Source: Bacteroidales bacterium (lineage in GTDB: Bacteria > Bacteroidota > Bacteroidia > Bacteroidales > UBA3824). From it: a stretch of 60,289 bases of DNA. Location of the stretch: assembly GCA_024413595.1 (NCBI GenBank), contig JAKSUC010000016.1, positions 1 to 60,289 of the forward strand, given 5' to 3'. This document shows, in pieces, positions 18,047-28,483 of the stretch (its first letter is position 1; each line of letters opens with the position of its first letter). The notes below the pieces were generated by a model, which saw only the letters and a list, made by a program, of their open reading frames with translations, was not told where the DNA came from and did not search any database. The translations under genes were made by a program, and so were the position numbers.

Positions 18047-19188
18047 TCTCAAAATTTGAGAATACTCCAACACCTTTTTATTATTACGACACAGAATTGT
18101 TAAACAAAACACTTCAAACTCTTAAAAAGGCTGTTGATAAATATGGATATTTTGTACATTATGCTGTTAAAGCAAATGCAAATCCTGAAATATTAAAAAT
18201 AATTAGTTCATATGGATTTGGTGCTGATTGCGTAAGTGGTAACGAAGTTTCAATGGCTATAAAATGTGGTTTTCCTGCATCAAAAGTTGTTTTTGCTGGT
18301 GTTGGAAAAAGTGATGCTGAAATTATCACTGCTTTAAAAAACGAAATATTTTGTTTTAATTGTGAATCAATTCAAGAAATCGAAGTTATAAACCAGTTAG
18401 CATCAAACATGGGCAAAACTGCAAATATAGCATTACGATTAAATCCTGGAATTGATGCTCATACAAATAAATGTATCAATACTGGATTAGAAGATAGCAA
18501 ATTTGGAATAAATTTTAATTTAATGGAAGATGTTGTTAAACAAGTTGTTAAAATGTCAAACATTAAATTAATAGGACTTCATTTTCATATTGGGTCACAA
18601 ATATTAGATCCTGAACCATATCGACTTTTGTGTATTCGCAGCAACGAAATGCAACAAAAACTAGAATCAATGGGACTCTCATTACCAGAAATAAATCTTG
18701 GTGGTGGTTTAGGTGTTGATTATTACAATCCAGATCAAAATCCAATACCAGATTTTGAATCATTGATAGATTTAATTAATAAAAATTTAATACAAAAAAG
18801 CGAACAAAGAGTACATTTTGAATTTGGAAGAGCGGTCGTAGCTCAATGTGGCACAATGATTGCTCGTGTTTTATATACCAAAAAAGCAAGCAAAACTACA
18901 TTTGCTATTGTCGACGCTGGATTTAACGATTTAGTACGTCCTGCTTTGTATGGATCTTATCACAAAATAGAAAATTTATCAACAAAATCTCAAGATGTTG
19001 AAAATTATGATATTGTAGGTCCTATTTGTGAATCAACAGATGTTTTTGCACAAGGATATCAGTTGCCACAAACAAAAAGAGGCGATTTAATTGCATTTCG
19101 TTCGGCAGGTGCTTATGGTGAAATTATGGCTTCAAGATATAATTTAAGAGATTTTGCTAAATCCTATTTTTTTAACCAAGAAAAATAA
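18028..19188 (+). CDS. lysA: Diaminopimelate decarboxylase
   Basis: LysA decarboxylates meso-diaminopimelate to L-lysine, the last step of the pathway, using pyridoxal phosphate. Lys48 in HYAVKANANPEIL is the PLP-binding lysine. LHFHIGSQI, INLGGGLGVDY and the C-terminal GPICESTDVFAQ active-site segment are all present. The length of 386 residues is normal for the family. It overlaps the end of lysC and is followed after 93 bases by an unrelated OmpA-family gene. Confidence 0.95.
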   Translation: MFSQELISKFENTPTPFYYYDTELLNKTLQTLKKAVDKYGYFVHYAVKANANPEILKIISSYGFGADCVSGNEVSMAIKCGFPASKVVFAGVGKSDAEIITALKNEIFCFNCESIQEIEVINQLASNMGKTANIALRLNPGIDAHTNKCINTGLEDSKFGINFNLMEDVVKQVVKMSNIKLIGLHFHIGSQILDPEPYRLLCIRSNEMQQKLESMGLSLPEINLGGGLGVDYYNPDQNPIPDFESLIDLINKNLIQKSEQRVHFEFGRAVVAQCGTMIARVLYTKKASKTTFAIVDAGFNDLVRPALYGSYHKIENLSTKSQDVENYDIVGPICESTDVFAQGYQLPQTKRGDLIAFRSAGAYGEIMASRYNLRDFAKSYFFNQEK

Positions 19189-19229
19189 GTCTTTTTGAGT
19201 AAAATTAATAGTAATTGAACAAAATTTTA

Positions 19230-19237
19230 TAATTTTG
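19230..19237 (+). promoter_or_regulatory. Possible -7 box for the porE-like gene
   Basis: TAATTTTG fits TAnnTTTG, lies 45 bases before the ATG at 19282 and is followed by C. No -33 TTTG occurs at the expected spacing. Confidence 0.35.
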
Positions 19238-19281
19238 CGGTCAAAGTATTAATAACATAATCATTCTAATGTTTTAAACTC

Positions 19282-21417
19282 ATGAAAAAAACATTTTTTT
19301 CATTCATCGTTAATTTATTATTTGTAACAACTTTTTGTACTGCTCCAATTAGTGTTTATTCTCAAGACGACATAAATATAGGTATGGCAGAGTCGATGGT
19401 TTTTAATGAAGACTTTTCATCTGCTATTCAGCTATATAAAAAGTTGATTGAAATGGAGCCTAATCAAGCTCAATATCATTTTCAATTGGGATTTTGTTAT
19501 TTAAATACTTCTAGCAAAAAAGACTCTTCTATTCAAGAATTTAAAAAAGCTCTTGATACTTATAAAGCAAAACAACGTAAAGGTACGCCTGGTATAGAAT
19601 CTGAATTTTATTTAGGTAGAGCCTTTCGTGTTAATGACTCTATTGACCAAGCTCTTAGTACTCTTGAAAAACTTAAACGTAGAGTTACTAACAAAAAATT
19701 TCTTGAAATCATTGATAAAGAAATTGACCTTTGTAATTTGACTCTTGAAATGAAAAGTCATCCTGTTGAAATTCAAGTTCAAAACTTAGGTGCTATTGTT
19801 AATAGTGAATTCTCTGATCATAGTCCTGTTATAACTGCCGACGAATCAATGTTGTTTTTTACATCTCGTCGTCCTTTTGCTGGACACGAAAAACAAGCTG
19901 ACGAACAATATGATGAAAACATTTATATTTGTCGAAAATTAGAAACTGGTAATTGGTCAAAACCTCAACCATTGAGTGAAACCATAAACACTCCTCAACA
20001 CGAAGCTACTGTTTCTCTTTCTTACGATGGAACTGAACTTTATATTTATCGTGAAGACGACAACGGTACTATATTAGTTTCTCGTTTTGATGGTAAAGAT
20101 TGGACTATTCCTACTCCATTAAACGAAAATATTAATACAAAATATCGTGAAACTGGGGCATGTTTATCTGCTGACGGAACTCGTTTGTTTTTTGCAAGTG
20201 ATCGTCCAGGTGGTTTTGGTGGATATGATATTTATATGTCTGAACGTCAGCCTAATGGAGATTGGGGACCTGCTCACAATTTAGGTGATGCTGTCAACAC
20301 TTCTGACGACGAAGAAGGCCCTTTTATTTTACCTGACAATTCTAAATTATATTTTAGTTCTAAAGGTCATAAAGGTTTAGGTGGATACGATATATTTTAT
20401 TGTGATGCAAACGAATTTGGAACTTGGTCTAGAGCAGTAAACGCAGGGTTTCCAATTAATACTGCAGAAGATGATGTATTTTTATACTTAACACCATCTG
20501 GCGAAAGATCATATTTCGCATCTGAACGTCGAGACGGAATTGGGCGTTCTGATATTTATGTTATGGGATTGCCTTCTGTTATGGAAACTGAGTTAACTGT
20601 TATGACTGGTACTGTAGCTGTATGTGAAGGTACTCTTCCTGAAAGTGAAATTTCGATAAGAGACAACTCTTTAGGTGTTATGAATAATGCAATACCAAGT
20701 TTAAGAACAGGAAAATTTATTTTCATTGTTAAACGTGCTCACAATTATACTTTAACTGCAACTGTTAAAGGAAGAGAAGTTTATTCTGAAACATTTGACA
20801 TTGCATTAAATGCACCTCCACAATTAAATTATAAAACCATTCAACTAGACCCAGAACATGAATGTGATGAACCAATTGTAGCATCTCCATACGGACCTGA
20901 CGGCAGAAAGAAAGATAAATTCTATGATGAAGAAGGTAATGAATATGACAAATGCGCTGAAATTGAAGATATCAATTTTCCATTTGGCGATGCAAAAAGT
21001 TTACCTTCTACTCCAAGTTTAGACTCATTAGCTAAATATCTTGTTAACAACAGAGATGCTGTGGTTCAAGTTAGAGCTTTTGCCGACGCTAAAGGTAGTG
21101 CAATTTATAACTATAAACTTTCGCAAAAACGTGGACAAGTCGTTTATAATTATTTAATTAAACGTGGTGTTAATTCAAAACAAATTTCTGTTCAAGCTTT
21201 TGGCGAAGAAAATCCGATTGCTTTTAATATAATTAATGGTGTATTTGACGATGAATCAAAAGCATATAATCGTCGTATCGAATTTTTAATGTTAAAACAA
21301 GGAGAAAAAGAAACTATCTTAATACGTCCTATTTCAGTAGTACCTGATAAATATAAAAACCCGATGTACCAGAAAGATTACGTAAAAGCTGAAGGTACAC
21401 CAGAATCTGAAATTTAA
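19282..21417 (+). CDS. PorE-like OmpA family protein (TPR, PD40 propeller, carboxypeptidase-regulatory-like, OmpA)
   Basis: The 711-residue exported protein has a signal peptide (first 28 residues, ending ISVYSQ). Its domain order is TPR repeats (about 35-150), a PD40/WD40-like propeller (about 165-420, with repeated DGTRLFFASDRPGGFGGYDI-type blades), a carboxypeptidase regulatory-like beta domain (about 425-525) and a C-terminal OmpA peptidoglycan-binding domain (VQVRAFADAKGS, then YNYKLSQKRGQVVYNYL). This is the order known for PorE, a type IX secretion component of Porphyromonas gingivalis that binds peptidoglycan. Bacteroidota encode several proteins with this layout, so the exact orthology is not certain. 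PriA starts three bases after its stop. Confidence 0.7.
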   Translation: MKKTFFSFIVNLLFVTTFCTAPISVYSQDDINIGMAESMVFNEDFSSAIQLYKKLIEMEPNQAQYHFQLGFCYLNTSSKKDSSIQEFKKALDTYKAKQRKGTPGIESEFYLGRAFRVNDSIDQALSTLEKLKRRVTNKKFLEIIDKEIDLCNLTLEMKSHPVEIQVQNLGAIVNSEFSDHSPVITADESMLFFTSRRPFAGHEKQADEQYDENIYICRKLETGNWSKPQPLSETINTPQHEATVSLSYDGTELYIYREDDNGTILVSRFDGKDWTIPTPLNENINTKYRETGACLSADGTRLFFASDRPGGFGGYDIYMSERQPNGDWGPAHNLGDAVNTSDDEEGPFILPDNSKLYFSSKGHKGLGGYDIFYCDANEFGTWSRAVNAGFPINTAEDDVFLYLTPSGERSYFASERRDGIGRSDIYVMGLPSVMETELTVMTGTVAVCEGTLPESEISIRDNSLGVMNNAIPSLRTGKFIFIVKRAHNYTLTATVKGREVYSETFDIALNAPPQLNYKTIQLDPEHECDEPIVASPYGPDGRKKDKFYDEEGNEYDKCAEIEDINFPFGDAKSLPSTPSLDSLAKYLVNNRDAVVQVRAFADAKGSAIYNYKLSQKRGQVVYNYLIKRGVNSKQISVQAFGEENPIAFNIINGVFDDESKAYNRRIEFLMLKQGEKETILIRPISVVPDKYKNPMYQKDYVKAEGTPESEI

Positions 21418-21419
21418 AA

Positions 21420-23900
21420 ATGTCAAAAAGATACGCAGAAGTTATTATACCTCTTCCACTGCCAAATCTTTTAACGTATGCAATACCCGAGTTTTTGGTT
21501 GATAAGTGCAATATCGGGTCAAGAGTGGTGGTGCCGTGTGGCGTTTCTAAATTATATTCTGGAATTGTTTTTAGTATCTCTGACCAAATAAATAATAATT
21601 TTGATATTAAAGAAATTGTTGAAGTTATTGACTCAGAGCCTGTTGTTACTACATTTCAACTAAATTTTTGGAGTTGGATTGCCAAATATTATATGTGTTC
21701 TATTGGCGAAGTTTATCGAGCAGCGGTGCCTTCGTCTATGAAACTTGAAAGTGAAATGGTTTTGTTTCGTACTTCAAAACCTATTGATTATAATGTGTTA
21801 AAACCTAAAGAAGTAATTCTTTTAAACGCTTTTAACGAAAATGTTACTGAAATTCCGATTTCTAAAGTGGCTAATATTATTTCTTTAAAAAATAATCTTT
21901 CGTTAATTAAAAATTTGTTGGCTTTGGGATATATTGTTTCCGACAAAATTGTTGAAGAAAAATATAAACCTAAGGTCGAAAAATTTATTTCTCTTTCTGA
22001 AAAATATACTAAAGAAATACAATTTAAAGAACTTTTTGATGAATTAGAACGAAAAGCTATTAAACAAATGTCTGTTTTGTTGGCATATCTTTCTAGTTCA
22101 AAAATTAAAGTTGAAAATGGTGACATTATAGAACGAGGTGAAATTAGCCGTCAAAATTTGATGAAAAATCCAAATCTTTCTCAATCTTCATTAACTTCTT
22201 TAATTCAAAAAGGCGTTTTGGTAGAATACGAAAAACAAGTTAGTAGACTTGAAAAATTTGATGGTGATTTAGAATTATATCATGATTTAACAGAATCTCA
22301 ACATAATGTTTTAGAATCTATAAATCAGCAGTTTTTAGAAAAATCAACTGTTCTTTTACATGGAATAACAGGAAGTGGAAAAACCGAAATCTATATAAAA
22401 CTAATTGATAAATATTTATCAGAAGGTAAACAAGTTTTGTATCTTTTACCAGAAATTGTTTTAACATCACAAATTATTCGTAGATTACAAAAAGTATTTG
22501 GAAGTTCTGTATGTATTTATCATAGCAAAATAACAGATAATGAGCGTGCTGAAATTTGGAAAAATTTAATTTCTAATGGAGAATGTCGCTTAGTGTTAGG
22601 TGTCCGCTCTTCCATTTTTTTACCTTTTGTAAATCTTGGATTAATTATAGTGGATGAAGAACATGAAAACTCTTATAAACAATTTGATCCATCACCACGA
22701 TACAATGCTCGTGATTGTTCAATAGTTTTAGCCAACTTGTTTAAAGCAAAAGTTTTATTAGGTTCTGCTACACCATCGTTAGAATCTTATTATAATGCAC
22801 AAAATGGTAAATTTGGATTTGTTGAACTTTTAAAAAGATATTCTGAAAAAGGTCTTCCTCAAATTCAAATTGCAGATACATTACAAGCATCTAAACAACA
22901 TAAGATGAAATCATTATTTTCTCCCATGTTGATAAACGAAGTTCAAAATTGTATAAACAATCATCAACAAAGCCTACTTTTTAGAAACAGACGCGGTTTT
23001 TCTCCGTATGTAGAATGTGAAAGTTGTGGTTGGATACCGGTTTGCGAAAATTGTGATGTTAGTTTAACATATCATAAACGAGAAAATCGTCTTGTTTGTC
23101 ATCATTGTGGCTATGCTATTGATATGCCTCACAATTGTTTAGCTTGTGGTGACGTAAATTTAAAAACCATTGGTTTTGGTACTGAAAAAATTGAAGACGA
23201 AATAAAAATATTTTTTCCTGATGCAAAAATTGCGCGATTAGACTCTGATATTACAACTTCAAAATCTCGTTACGAAAAAATTATCAAAGATTTTGAAGAT
23301 GGTAATATTGATATAATTGCAGGTACTCAAATGATTTCGAAAGGTTTTGACTTTAAAAATCTAAAATTAGCTGGCATATTAAATGCAGATAGCATGTTAA
23401 ATTATCCAGATTTTAGAGCAGAAGAACGAGCTTTTCAATTAATAACTCAAGTGAGTGGACGAACAGGACGAGCTGACGAAAAAGGAAAAGTTATTATTCA
23501 AACAAATAATGTTAATCATCCTGTTTTTCAAGATATTATAAATTGTAATTATAAAACATTATACAAAAGATTAATTGCAGAACGAAGCAAATATGTTTAT
23601 CCGCCGTTTTCAAGATTAATAAAAATTCAAATAAAACATAAAGATGCTTTATTTTTGGATATGGAGGCTCAACAGCTTGCTGATTTGCTACGAAAATCAT
23701 TTGGTGCTGGTGTATTAGGTCCTGAATATCCTATTATTAGTAGAATTCAAACTTTTTATATCAAAGAAATATTATTAAAAATTAGTCGTAAACATTATGG
23801 TGATCAAGCAAAAAAACTAATTTTGGATTGTATTGGTTACATAAAATCTATGGCTACAAAATCTGGATTAATATTTTCAATAAATGTTGATCCTATTTAA
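21420..23900 (+). CDS. priA: Primosomal replication restart helicase PriA
   Basis: PriA recognises stalled replication forks and reloads the replicative helicase. The N-terminal DNA-binding domain begins RYAEVIIPLPLPNLLTY. The SF2 helicase core has Walker A GITGSGKTEIY and a DEEH box (IIVDEEHENSYKQ), with motif VSGRTGRADEKG late in the protein. Zinc-binding cysteines occur as CESCGW, CENC, CHHCG and CLACGD between residues about 535 and 580. The length of 826 residues is standard. It begins three bases after the porE-like stop and precedes the aminotransferase by 33 bases. Confidence 0.95.
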   Translation: MSKRYAEVIIPLPLPNLLTYAIPEFLVDKCNIGSRVVVPCGVSKLYSGIVFSISDQINNNFDIKEIVEVIDSEPVVTTFQLNFWSWIAKYYMCSIGEVYRAAVPSSMKLESEMVLFRTSKPIDYNVLKPKEVILLNAFNENVTEIPISKVANIISLKNNLSLIKNLLALGYIVSDKIVEEKYKPKVEKFISLSEKYTKEIQFKELFDELERKAIKQMSVLLAYLSSSKIKVENGDIIERGEISRQNLMKNPNLSQSSLTSLIQKGVLVEYEKQVSRLEKFDGDLELYHDLTESQHNVLESINQQFLEKSTVLLHGITGSGKTEIYIKLIDKYLSEGKQVLYLLPEIVLTSQIIRRLQKVFGSSVCIYHSKITDNERAEIWKNLISNGECRLVLGVRSSIFLPFVNLGLIIVDEEHENSYKQFDPSPRYNARDCSIVLANLFKAKVLLGSATPSLESYYNAQNGKFGFVELLKRYSEKGLPQIQIADTLQASKQHKMKSLFSPMLINEVQNCINNHQQSLLFRNRRGFSPYVECESCGWIPVCENCDVSLTYHKRENRLVCHHCGYAIDMPHNCLACGDVNLKTIGFGTEKIEDEIKIFFPDAKIARLDSDITTSKSRYEKIIKDFEDGNIDIIAGTQMISKGFDFKNLKLAGILNADSMLNYPDFRAEERAFQLITQVSGRTGRADEKGKVIIQTNNVNHPVFQDIINCNYKTLYKRLIAERSKYVYPPFSRLIKIQIKHKDALFLDMEAQQLADLLRKSFGAGVLGPEYPIISRIQTFYIKEILLKISRKHYGDQAKKLILDCIGYIKSMATKSGLIFSINVDPI

Positions 23901-23933
23901 AACGAAATTAAAAATTATAAAATAAATATCAAA

Positions 23934-25124
23934 ATGAGACTTTCTTCAAGAATCAACAGAGTTGCCGAATCGCAAACTTTGGCAATGAGTCAAAAGAGTA
24001 ACGAACTCAAAGAACAAGGAATTGATGTTGTTAATTTAACAGTTGGTCAACCTGACTTTTTTACTCCTGACAATGTTAAAGAAGCTGCAAAAAAAGCTAT
24101 CGATAACAATTTTTCTTTTTATTCTCCAGTTCCAGGATATAAAGATTTAATCAAAGCTATTCAAGCTAAATTTAAACGTGAAAATAATCTTGAATATGCA
24201 GAAAATCAGATTGTTGTATCAACAGGTGCTAAACAATGTCTTGCTAATGTTATGCAATGTCTGTTCCAAGAAGGTGACGAAGTTATTATTCCTACACCTT
24301 ATTGGGTATCTTACATTGAATTAGCTCATCTTTGCAATGCAACACCAATAATTATTGAAGGTAAACCTGATAATTATTACAAAATTACTCCTGAACAACT
24401 TGAAAAAGCTATTACTCCAAAAACTCATGGTTTTATTTTAAATGCTCCTTCAAATCCATCTGGTAGTATTTATACTAAAGATGAATTAAAAGCATTAGCT
24501 GATGTTTTGGCAAAATATCCTGAAATTGCTATTTTGTCTGATGAAATTTACGAACATTTAACTTATGATGGAACTCACGAGTCTATTGCTCAGTTTGAAA
24601 ATGTTAAAAATCAAACTATCGTAATTAATGGAGTTTCAAAAGCTTACGCTATGACTGGTTGGCGTATTGGTTATATGGCTGCTCCTCTTGAAATTGCTAA
24701 AGCGTGCAAAAAACTTCAAGGACAAACTACTTCTGGTGCTAGTTCTATTGCTCAAAAAGCATCTCTTGAAGCTCTTAACGGTTCGCAAGATATCATTGCT
24801 AAAAACAATGAAATTCTTATAAAACGTAGAGATTTGATGGTTAAATATCTAAAAGCAATTCCAGGTGTTAAAATGAATTGTCCTCCTGCAACTTTCTATT
24901 GTTTCCCTGACGTATCTTATTATTATGGAAAGAGTTACAACGGAAAGAAAATCACTAATTCTTCTGAATTATGCGACTATTTATTAAATGTTGCTCATGT
25001 TGCAACTGTTGCAGGTAGTGCATTTGGTGTTGATGAATGTATCAGATTAAGCTATGTAGTTGATTTTCCAAGAATTGACGAAGCTTTTAAACGTATCAAC
25101 AAAGCTTTAGCAGATTTGAAATAA
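23934..25124 (+). CDS. aspC: Aspartate aminotransferase (class I PLP-dependent)
   Basis: This 396-residue enzyme belongs to fold-type I class I aminotransferases, subgroup I-gamma. VVNLTVGQPDFFTPDNVK near the start, YSPVPGYKDL, NAPSNPSGSIY and the PLP lysine motif INGVSKAYAMTGWRIGY are all typical. It interconverts aspartate and 2-oxoglutarate with oxaloacetate and glutamate; some members also accept prephenate. Its product aspartate feeds the lysC pathway encoded just upstream. A strong terminator follows. Confidence 0.88.
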   Translation: MRLSSRINRVAESQTLAMSQKSNELKEQGIDVVNLTVGQPDFFTPDNVKEAAKKAIDNNFSFYSPVPGYKDLIKAIQAKFKRENNLEYAENQIVVSTGAKQCLANVMQCLFQEGDEVIIPTPYWVSYIELAHLCNATPIIIEGKPDNYYKITPEQLEKAITPKTHGFILNAPSNPSGSIYTKDELKALADVLAKYPEIAILSDEIYEHLTYDGTHESIAQFENVKNQTIVINGVSKAYAMTGWRIGYMAAPLEIAKACKKLQGQTTSGASSIAQKASLEALNGSQDIIAKNNEILIKRRDLMVKYLKAIPGVKMNCPPATFYCFPDVSYYYGKSYNGKKITNSSELCDYLLNVAHVATVAGSAFGVDECIRLSYVVDFPRIDEAFKRINKALADLK

Positions 25125-25151
25125 GATAATTTTTTAATTAAATAGGAGAGA

Positions 25152-25177
25152 GGGAACGTGTTTTCGTTCCCTTTTTT
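25152..25177 (+). terminator. Rho-independent terminator after aspC
   Basis: A 7-bp GC-rich stem (GGGAACG at 25152-25158 and its complement at 25165-25171) with a six-base loop is followed by six T residues. The T-tract overlaps the -33 box of the next promoter. Confidence 0.85.
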
Positions 25178-25205
25178 GTTTTATTATCAAAATAATATAC
25201 TTTTG
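25175..25205 (+). promoter_or_regulatory. Promoter of the GH2 gene
   Basis: TTTG at 25175-25178, a 19-base spacer and TACTTTTG at 25198-25205 match the Bacteroidota consensus exactly. It lies 41 bases before the ATG at 25247. Confidence 0.6.
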
Positions 25206-25246
25206 TAAACACATATTATAATTGTATTATTAAATCAAATAAGTTT

Positions 25247-27808
25247 ATGAAACATTATTCTTTCCTATTATTAATTATTGCAATAATCATATCAAGTTGT
25301 AATAGTTCTGAATTTTTGCCCACAACAGAAAATCTCAATCGTGAGTGGACATTTTTTTTAGGTGACGTTCAAAATGCTGAAAGTCCAGATTTTGATGATA
25401 GTCAGTGGTTAAATATTGGACTTCCTCATTCGTTTGCCATTCCTTATTTTATGTCAAGAGATTTTTATGTAGGTTATGGTTGGTATCGTAAAAAAATCAA
25501 TCTTGATGCTAATGATTTAAAAAACAAAGTTTTTATTGAATTTGACGGAGTTTTTCAAGAAGCTGAAATTTTTGTAAACGGCAAAAAAACAGGTTCTCAC
25601 ATTGGCGGTTACACAGGATTTTCGATTGATATTACTGACAATGCAAAATCAGGCGAAAATGTTATAGCTGTGAGAGTTAACAACAATTGGCGTGGTGATG
25701 TTGCTCCACGTGCTGGCGAACATAATTTTAATGGTGGTATTTATCGTTCGGTTCGTTTAATAAAGAAAAATCCTGTACATTTTGCTTGGTGTGGACTTCA
25801 AATTTCAACTCCTGAACTCAAAGAAAACAATGGTAAGTCTTCAAAAGTTTTAGTTAATGCTGATATTCAAAATCAGTCTTCAAATAATGAAAATTACCAA
25901 TTAAAAATCAACATTTTAGACGCAAATAAACAAATAGTTTCTACAAAAATAGAAAATGTTGATTTACCAGCAAATTCTTCAACAAAAACCACAATTATAA
26001 CAGATGAAATTTCAAATCCAAATCTTTGGTCAGTTTCAAATCCCAATTTATATACTATTGAATGTCAAATAATTAATAATGATAAAATTATAGATACAAA
26101 ACAAGAAACCTTTGGATTTCGCTGGATAGATTGGACTGCTGACCATGGTATTTTTTTGAATGGCGAACATATTTATCTACATGGAGCCAACGTTCATCAA
26201 GATCATGCAGGTTGGTGTGATGCTGTTGTTGAAGAAGCAATTCGTCGTGACGTTAGAATGATAAAAGAAGCTGGATTTAACATGATTAGAGGTTCGCATT
26301 ATCCACATTCTCCAGTTTTTGCTGATGAATGTTCACGACAAGGAATTTTGTTTTGGTCAGAAGCTCCATTTTGGGGAACTGGTGGTAATCAACAAGATGG
26401 ATATTGGTACGCAAGTGCTTATCCTGTTAAAGATGAAGACGTTGAAGGCTTTGAAAAAAGCGTTATTCAACAATTAGAAGAAATGATTATCATAAATAGA
26501 AATCAACCATCAATATTTGCTTGGAGTATGTGTAACGAAGTATTTTTTACACAACGACAAACACTTGACGCAACTAAAAATTTGCTTAAAAAAATGGTTA
26601 ATCATGCTCATACACTTGACACAAGATATTGTGCAATAGGAGGGGCTCAACGTCCTTTAGGTGACGATCGTATTGATTTACTTGGAGATGCAGTTGGTTA
26701 TAATGGTGATGGTGCAACAATTCCTGATTTTATTGAACCAGGAATTCCATCTTTGGTTTCGGAATATAGCACAACAACAGCAATTCGTCCAGGAGTTTAC
26801 GATCCAGGTTGGGCTGATTTGGTTAAAAACGATGCTTGGAAAGGTATTGAATGGCGTGGTGGACAATGTATTTGGTGTGGTTTTGATCACGGAAGTATTT
26901 TTGGAAGTCAACTTGGCAAAACTGGAATTATCGATTATTTTAGAATTCCAAAACGCTCTTGGTATTGGTACAGAAACGAATACACAGGCGTAAAACCTCC
27001 AGAATGGCCTGAAAATGGAATTCCTTCAGCATTAAAAATAGAAGCTACAAAAGTTGCAGGTATTAAAACTGATGGAACTGATGATATTAAATTGACAGTT
27101 AAGGTTTTAGATAATTCAGGAAAGCACATTTCAAATTCACCAGACGTAAAATTGACAATAATTTCAGGTCCAGGAGAATTTCCAACAGGTCAATCAATTT
27201 CATTTAGTAAAAATTCTGATATTCCAATACTTGACGGTGAATGTGCAATAGAAATGCGTGCATATTACGCAGGAAAAACCATAGTTGAAGCCTCTTCTGA
27301 CGGATTAAATTCTGCACAAATTGAACTTGAATTTGTTGGAGACGAAAAATATGTGGAAGGAGTATCTCCAAAAATAAAAAATCGTCCATATGTTCAAAAA
27401 CGTAAAGAATTTAATGCTAATGACTTACAAATTTTAGGAACAAACAATCCAACTTTTACAAGTAGCAATTTAACAGGACATTCAGTGGGCATGGGCGCCG
27501 ATGGTGACGAAAACACATATTGGTCGCCAGCCACAAACGACAATGCACCACAATGGGTTTTAGATACAGAACGTAGTATAAATTTTAAACGACTTGAAGC
27601 TACTTTAGGCGAAAATAATAGTGACGTAACAATCTCAATATCAAACGATGGTGGATATTATGTACAACTTGCTCACTACAACAAAATAGGTTCAAAAATA
27701 GTGATTGAGCACAACGACCTAACCATGCGTTTTATAAAATTTAACTTTGGCAAAAATCAAAAACCACAAATCAAAGAAGTTAAAGTTTATGGATGGCTAG
27801 AAGATTAG
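25247..27808 (+). CDS. GH2 family beta-galactosidase-like lipoprotein with C-terminal F5/8-type domain
   Basis: The 853-residue protein has a lipoprotein signal (LLIIAIIISSC, Cys about 18). A GH2 sugar-binding domain, an immunoglobulin-like domain and the TIM barrel follow. Glu431 in WSMCNEV is the predicted acid/base and Glu506 in LVSEYSTTT the predicted nucleophile. VHQDHAGW and MIRGSHYPHSP are typical GH2 barrel segments. The last 120 residues resemble a discoidin/CBM32 carbohydrate-binding domain (GADGDENTYWSP). It probably releases galactose or a related beta-linked sugar at the cell surface or in the periplasm. It is not accompanied by SusC/SusD genes here, and the exact sugar cannot be told. 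Confidence 0.88.
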   Translation: MKHYSFLLLIIAIIISSCNSSEFLPTTENLNREWTFFLGDVQNAESPDFDDSQWLNIGLPHSFAIPYFMSRDFYVGYGWYRKKINLDANDLKNKVFIEFDGVFQEAEIFVNGKKTGSHIGGYTGFSIDITDNAKSGENVIAVRVNNNWRGDVAPRAGEHNFNGGIYRSVRLIKKNPVHFAWCGLQISTPELKENNGKSSKVLVNADIQNQSSNNENYQLKINILDANKQIVSTKIENVDLPANSSTKTTIITDEISNPNLWSVSNPNLYTIECQIINNDKIIDTKQETFGFRWIDWTADHGIFLNGEHIYLHGANVHQDHAGWCDAVVEEAIRRDVRMIKEAGFNMIRGSHYPHSPVFADECSRQGILFWSEAPFWGTGGNQQDGYWYASAYPVKDEDVEGFEKSVIQQLEEMIIINRNQPSIFAWSMCNEVFFTQRQTLDATKNLLKKMVNHAHTLDTRYCAIGGAQRPLGDDRIDLLGDAVGYNGDGATIPDFIEPGIPSLVSEYSTTTAIRPGVYDPGWADLVKNDAWKGIEWRGGQCIWCGFDHGSIFGSQLGKTGIIDYFRIPKRSWYWYRNEYTGVKPPEWPENGIPSALKIEATKVAGIKTDGTDDIKLTVKVLDNSGKHISNSPDVKLTIISGPGEFPTGQSISFSKNSDIPILDGECAIEMRAYYAGKTIVEASSDGLNSAQIELEFVGDEKYVEGVSPKIKNRPYVQKRKEFNANDLQILGTNNPTFTSSNLTGHSVGMGADGDENTYWSPATNDNAPQWVLDTERSINFKRLEATLGENNSDVTISISNDGGYYVQLAHYNKIGSKIVIEHNDLTMRFIKFNFGKNQKPQIKEVKVYGWLED

Positions 27809-27857
27809 ATTTTTAAAAAGTATAAGAGAAAAAGCTCTTACTTATTCATAAAATTAG

Positions 27858-27890
27858 TGGACGACCTTAGGTCGTCCATTATTTTATAGA
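27858..27890 (+). terminator. Terminator hairpin after the GH2 gene
   Basis: A near-perfect palindrome, TGGACGAC with its complement GTCGTCCA around a CTTAG loop (27858-27878), is followed by TTATTTTAT. Confidence 0.75.
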
Positions 27891-28016
27891 ATTTAATCGT
27901 TATAGTTTTAACGAATTAAAGCAATCTAATAATTTATACCCAATATTTTTACAAAATTGTATCCTTTAAAATGGTTATTTATATAAAAAATAGTTGATAA
28001 TCTTAGTTTTTTGAAA

Positions 28017-28475
28017 CTATAAACATTCTGAAATTTTCTTTTTTATTATTTCAAACTCTTTATTATCAAATTTTTCCTTACTAAGTTCCAAAAGATTAAG
28101 CATATTATTTTTATTTTTAATAGTCTGGATAAGTTTACCATTAGACTCAGAAGGAACATTTCCGTCTTCATATTGTTTGTATTGGTTGGTTCCAAAACCA
28201 AGAATTTTTGTAATTTGAGAATAATTTAAACCATATTTTTGTCGGATTTCTTTGATTTCGTCTGGAGTTGGAATACCATGTTTTTTCCTATATTGAGAAT
28301 ACAAATCCTCAAAAGTTTTGGTGTCTTGTGCCGTAGTTGTAAATTCTTCAAGAGTATCTTCTCAAACATAATAATGTGTTTGTACAACGAATTTCTCTTT
28401 GCGAAATTCTTGAATTTCATCTTTTACAACTTCTTTTACCCTTCCTCCTGTAAATGGAGATAAAATTTCTGACAT
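28017..28475 (-). pseudogene. MqsA-like antitoxin pseudogene, interrupted by an in-frame TGA
   Basis: The frame starting ATG at 28475-28473 reads MSEILSPFTGGRVKEVVKDE and continues to THYYV, where codon 38 is TGA (28364-28362). The same frame then continues without another stop through EDTLEEFTTTAQDTKTFEDL into a clear Xre-type helix-turn-helix (IKEIRQKYGLNYSQITKILG, then YKQYEDGNVPS) and ends at 28017. The layout fits type II antitoxins of the MqsA group, with an N-terminal domain and an HTH domain. The interruption falls just where the N-terminal domain ends. The downstream part could still be made as a 95-residue HTH fragment from an internal TTG at 28304. It lies eight bases after the equally damaged toxin frame. 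Confidence 0.75.
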
Positions 28476-28483
28476 AATTTTTA

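Noticed and set aside
19201..19281. Full promoter for the porE-like gene
   Set aside because: Only the -7 box fits; the nearest TTG is just 12 bases away, so a complete promoter is not claimed.
28017..28304. Intact 95-residue HTH antitoxin gene
   Set aside because: The same frame continues upstream to an ATG at 28475, broken by one TGA, so it is better described as the 3' part of a pseudogene.
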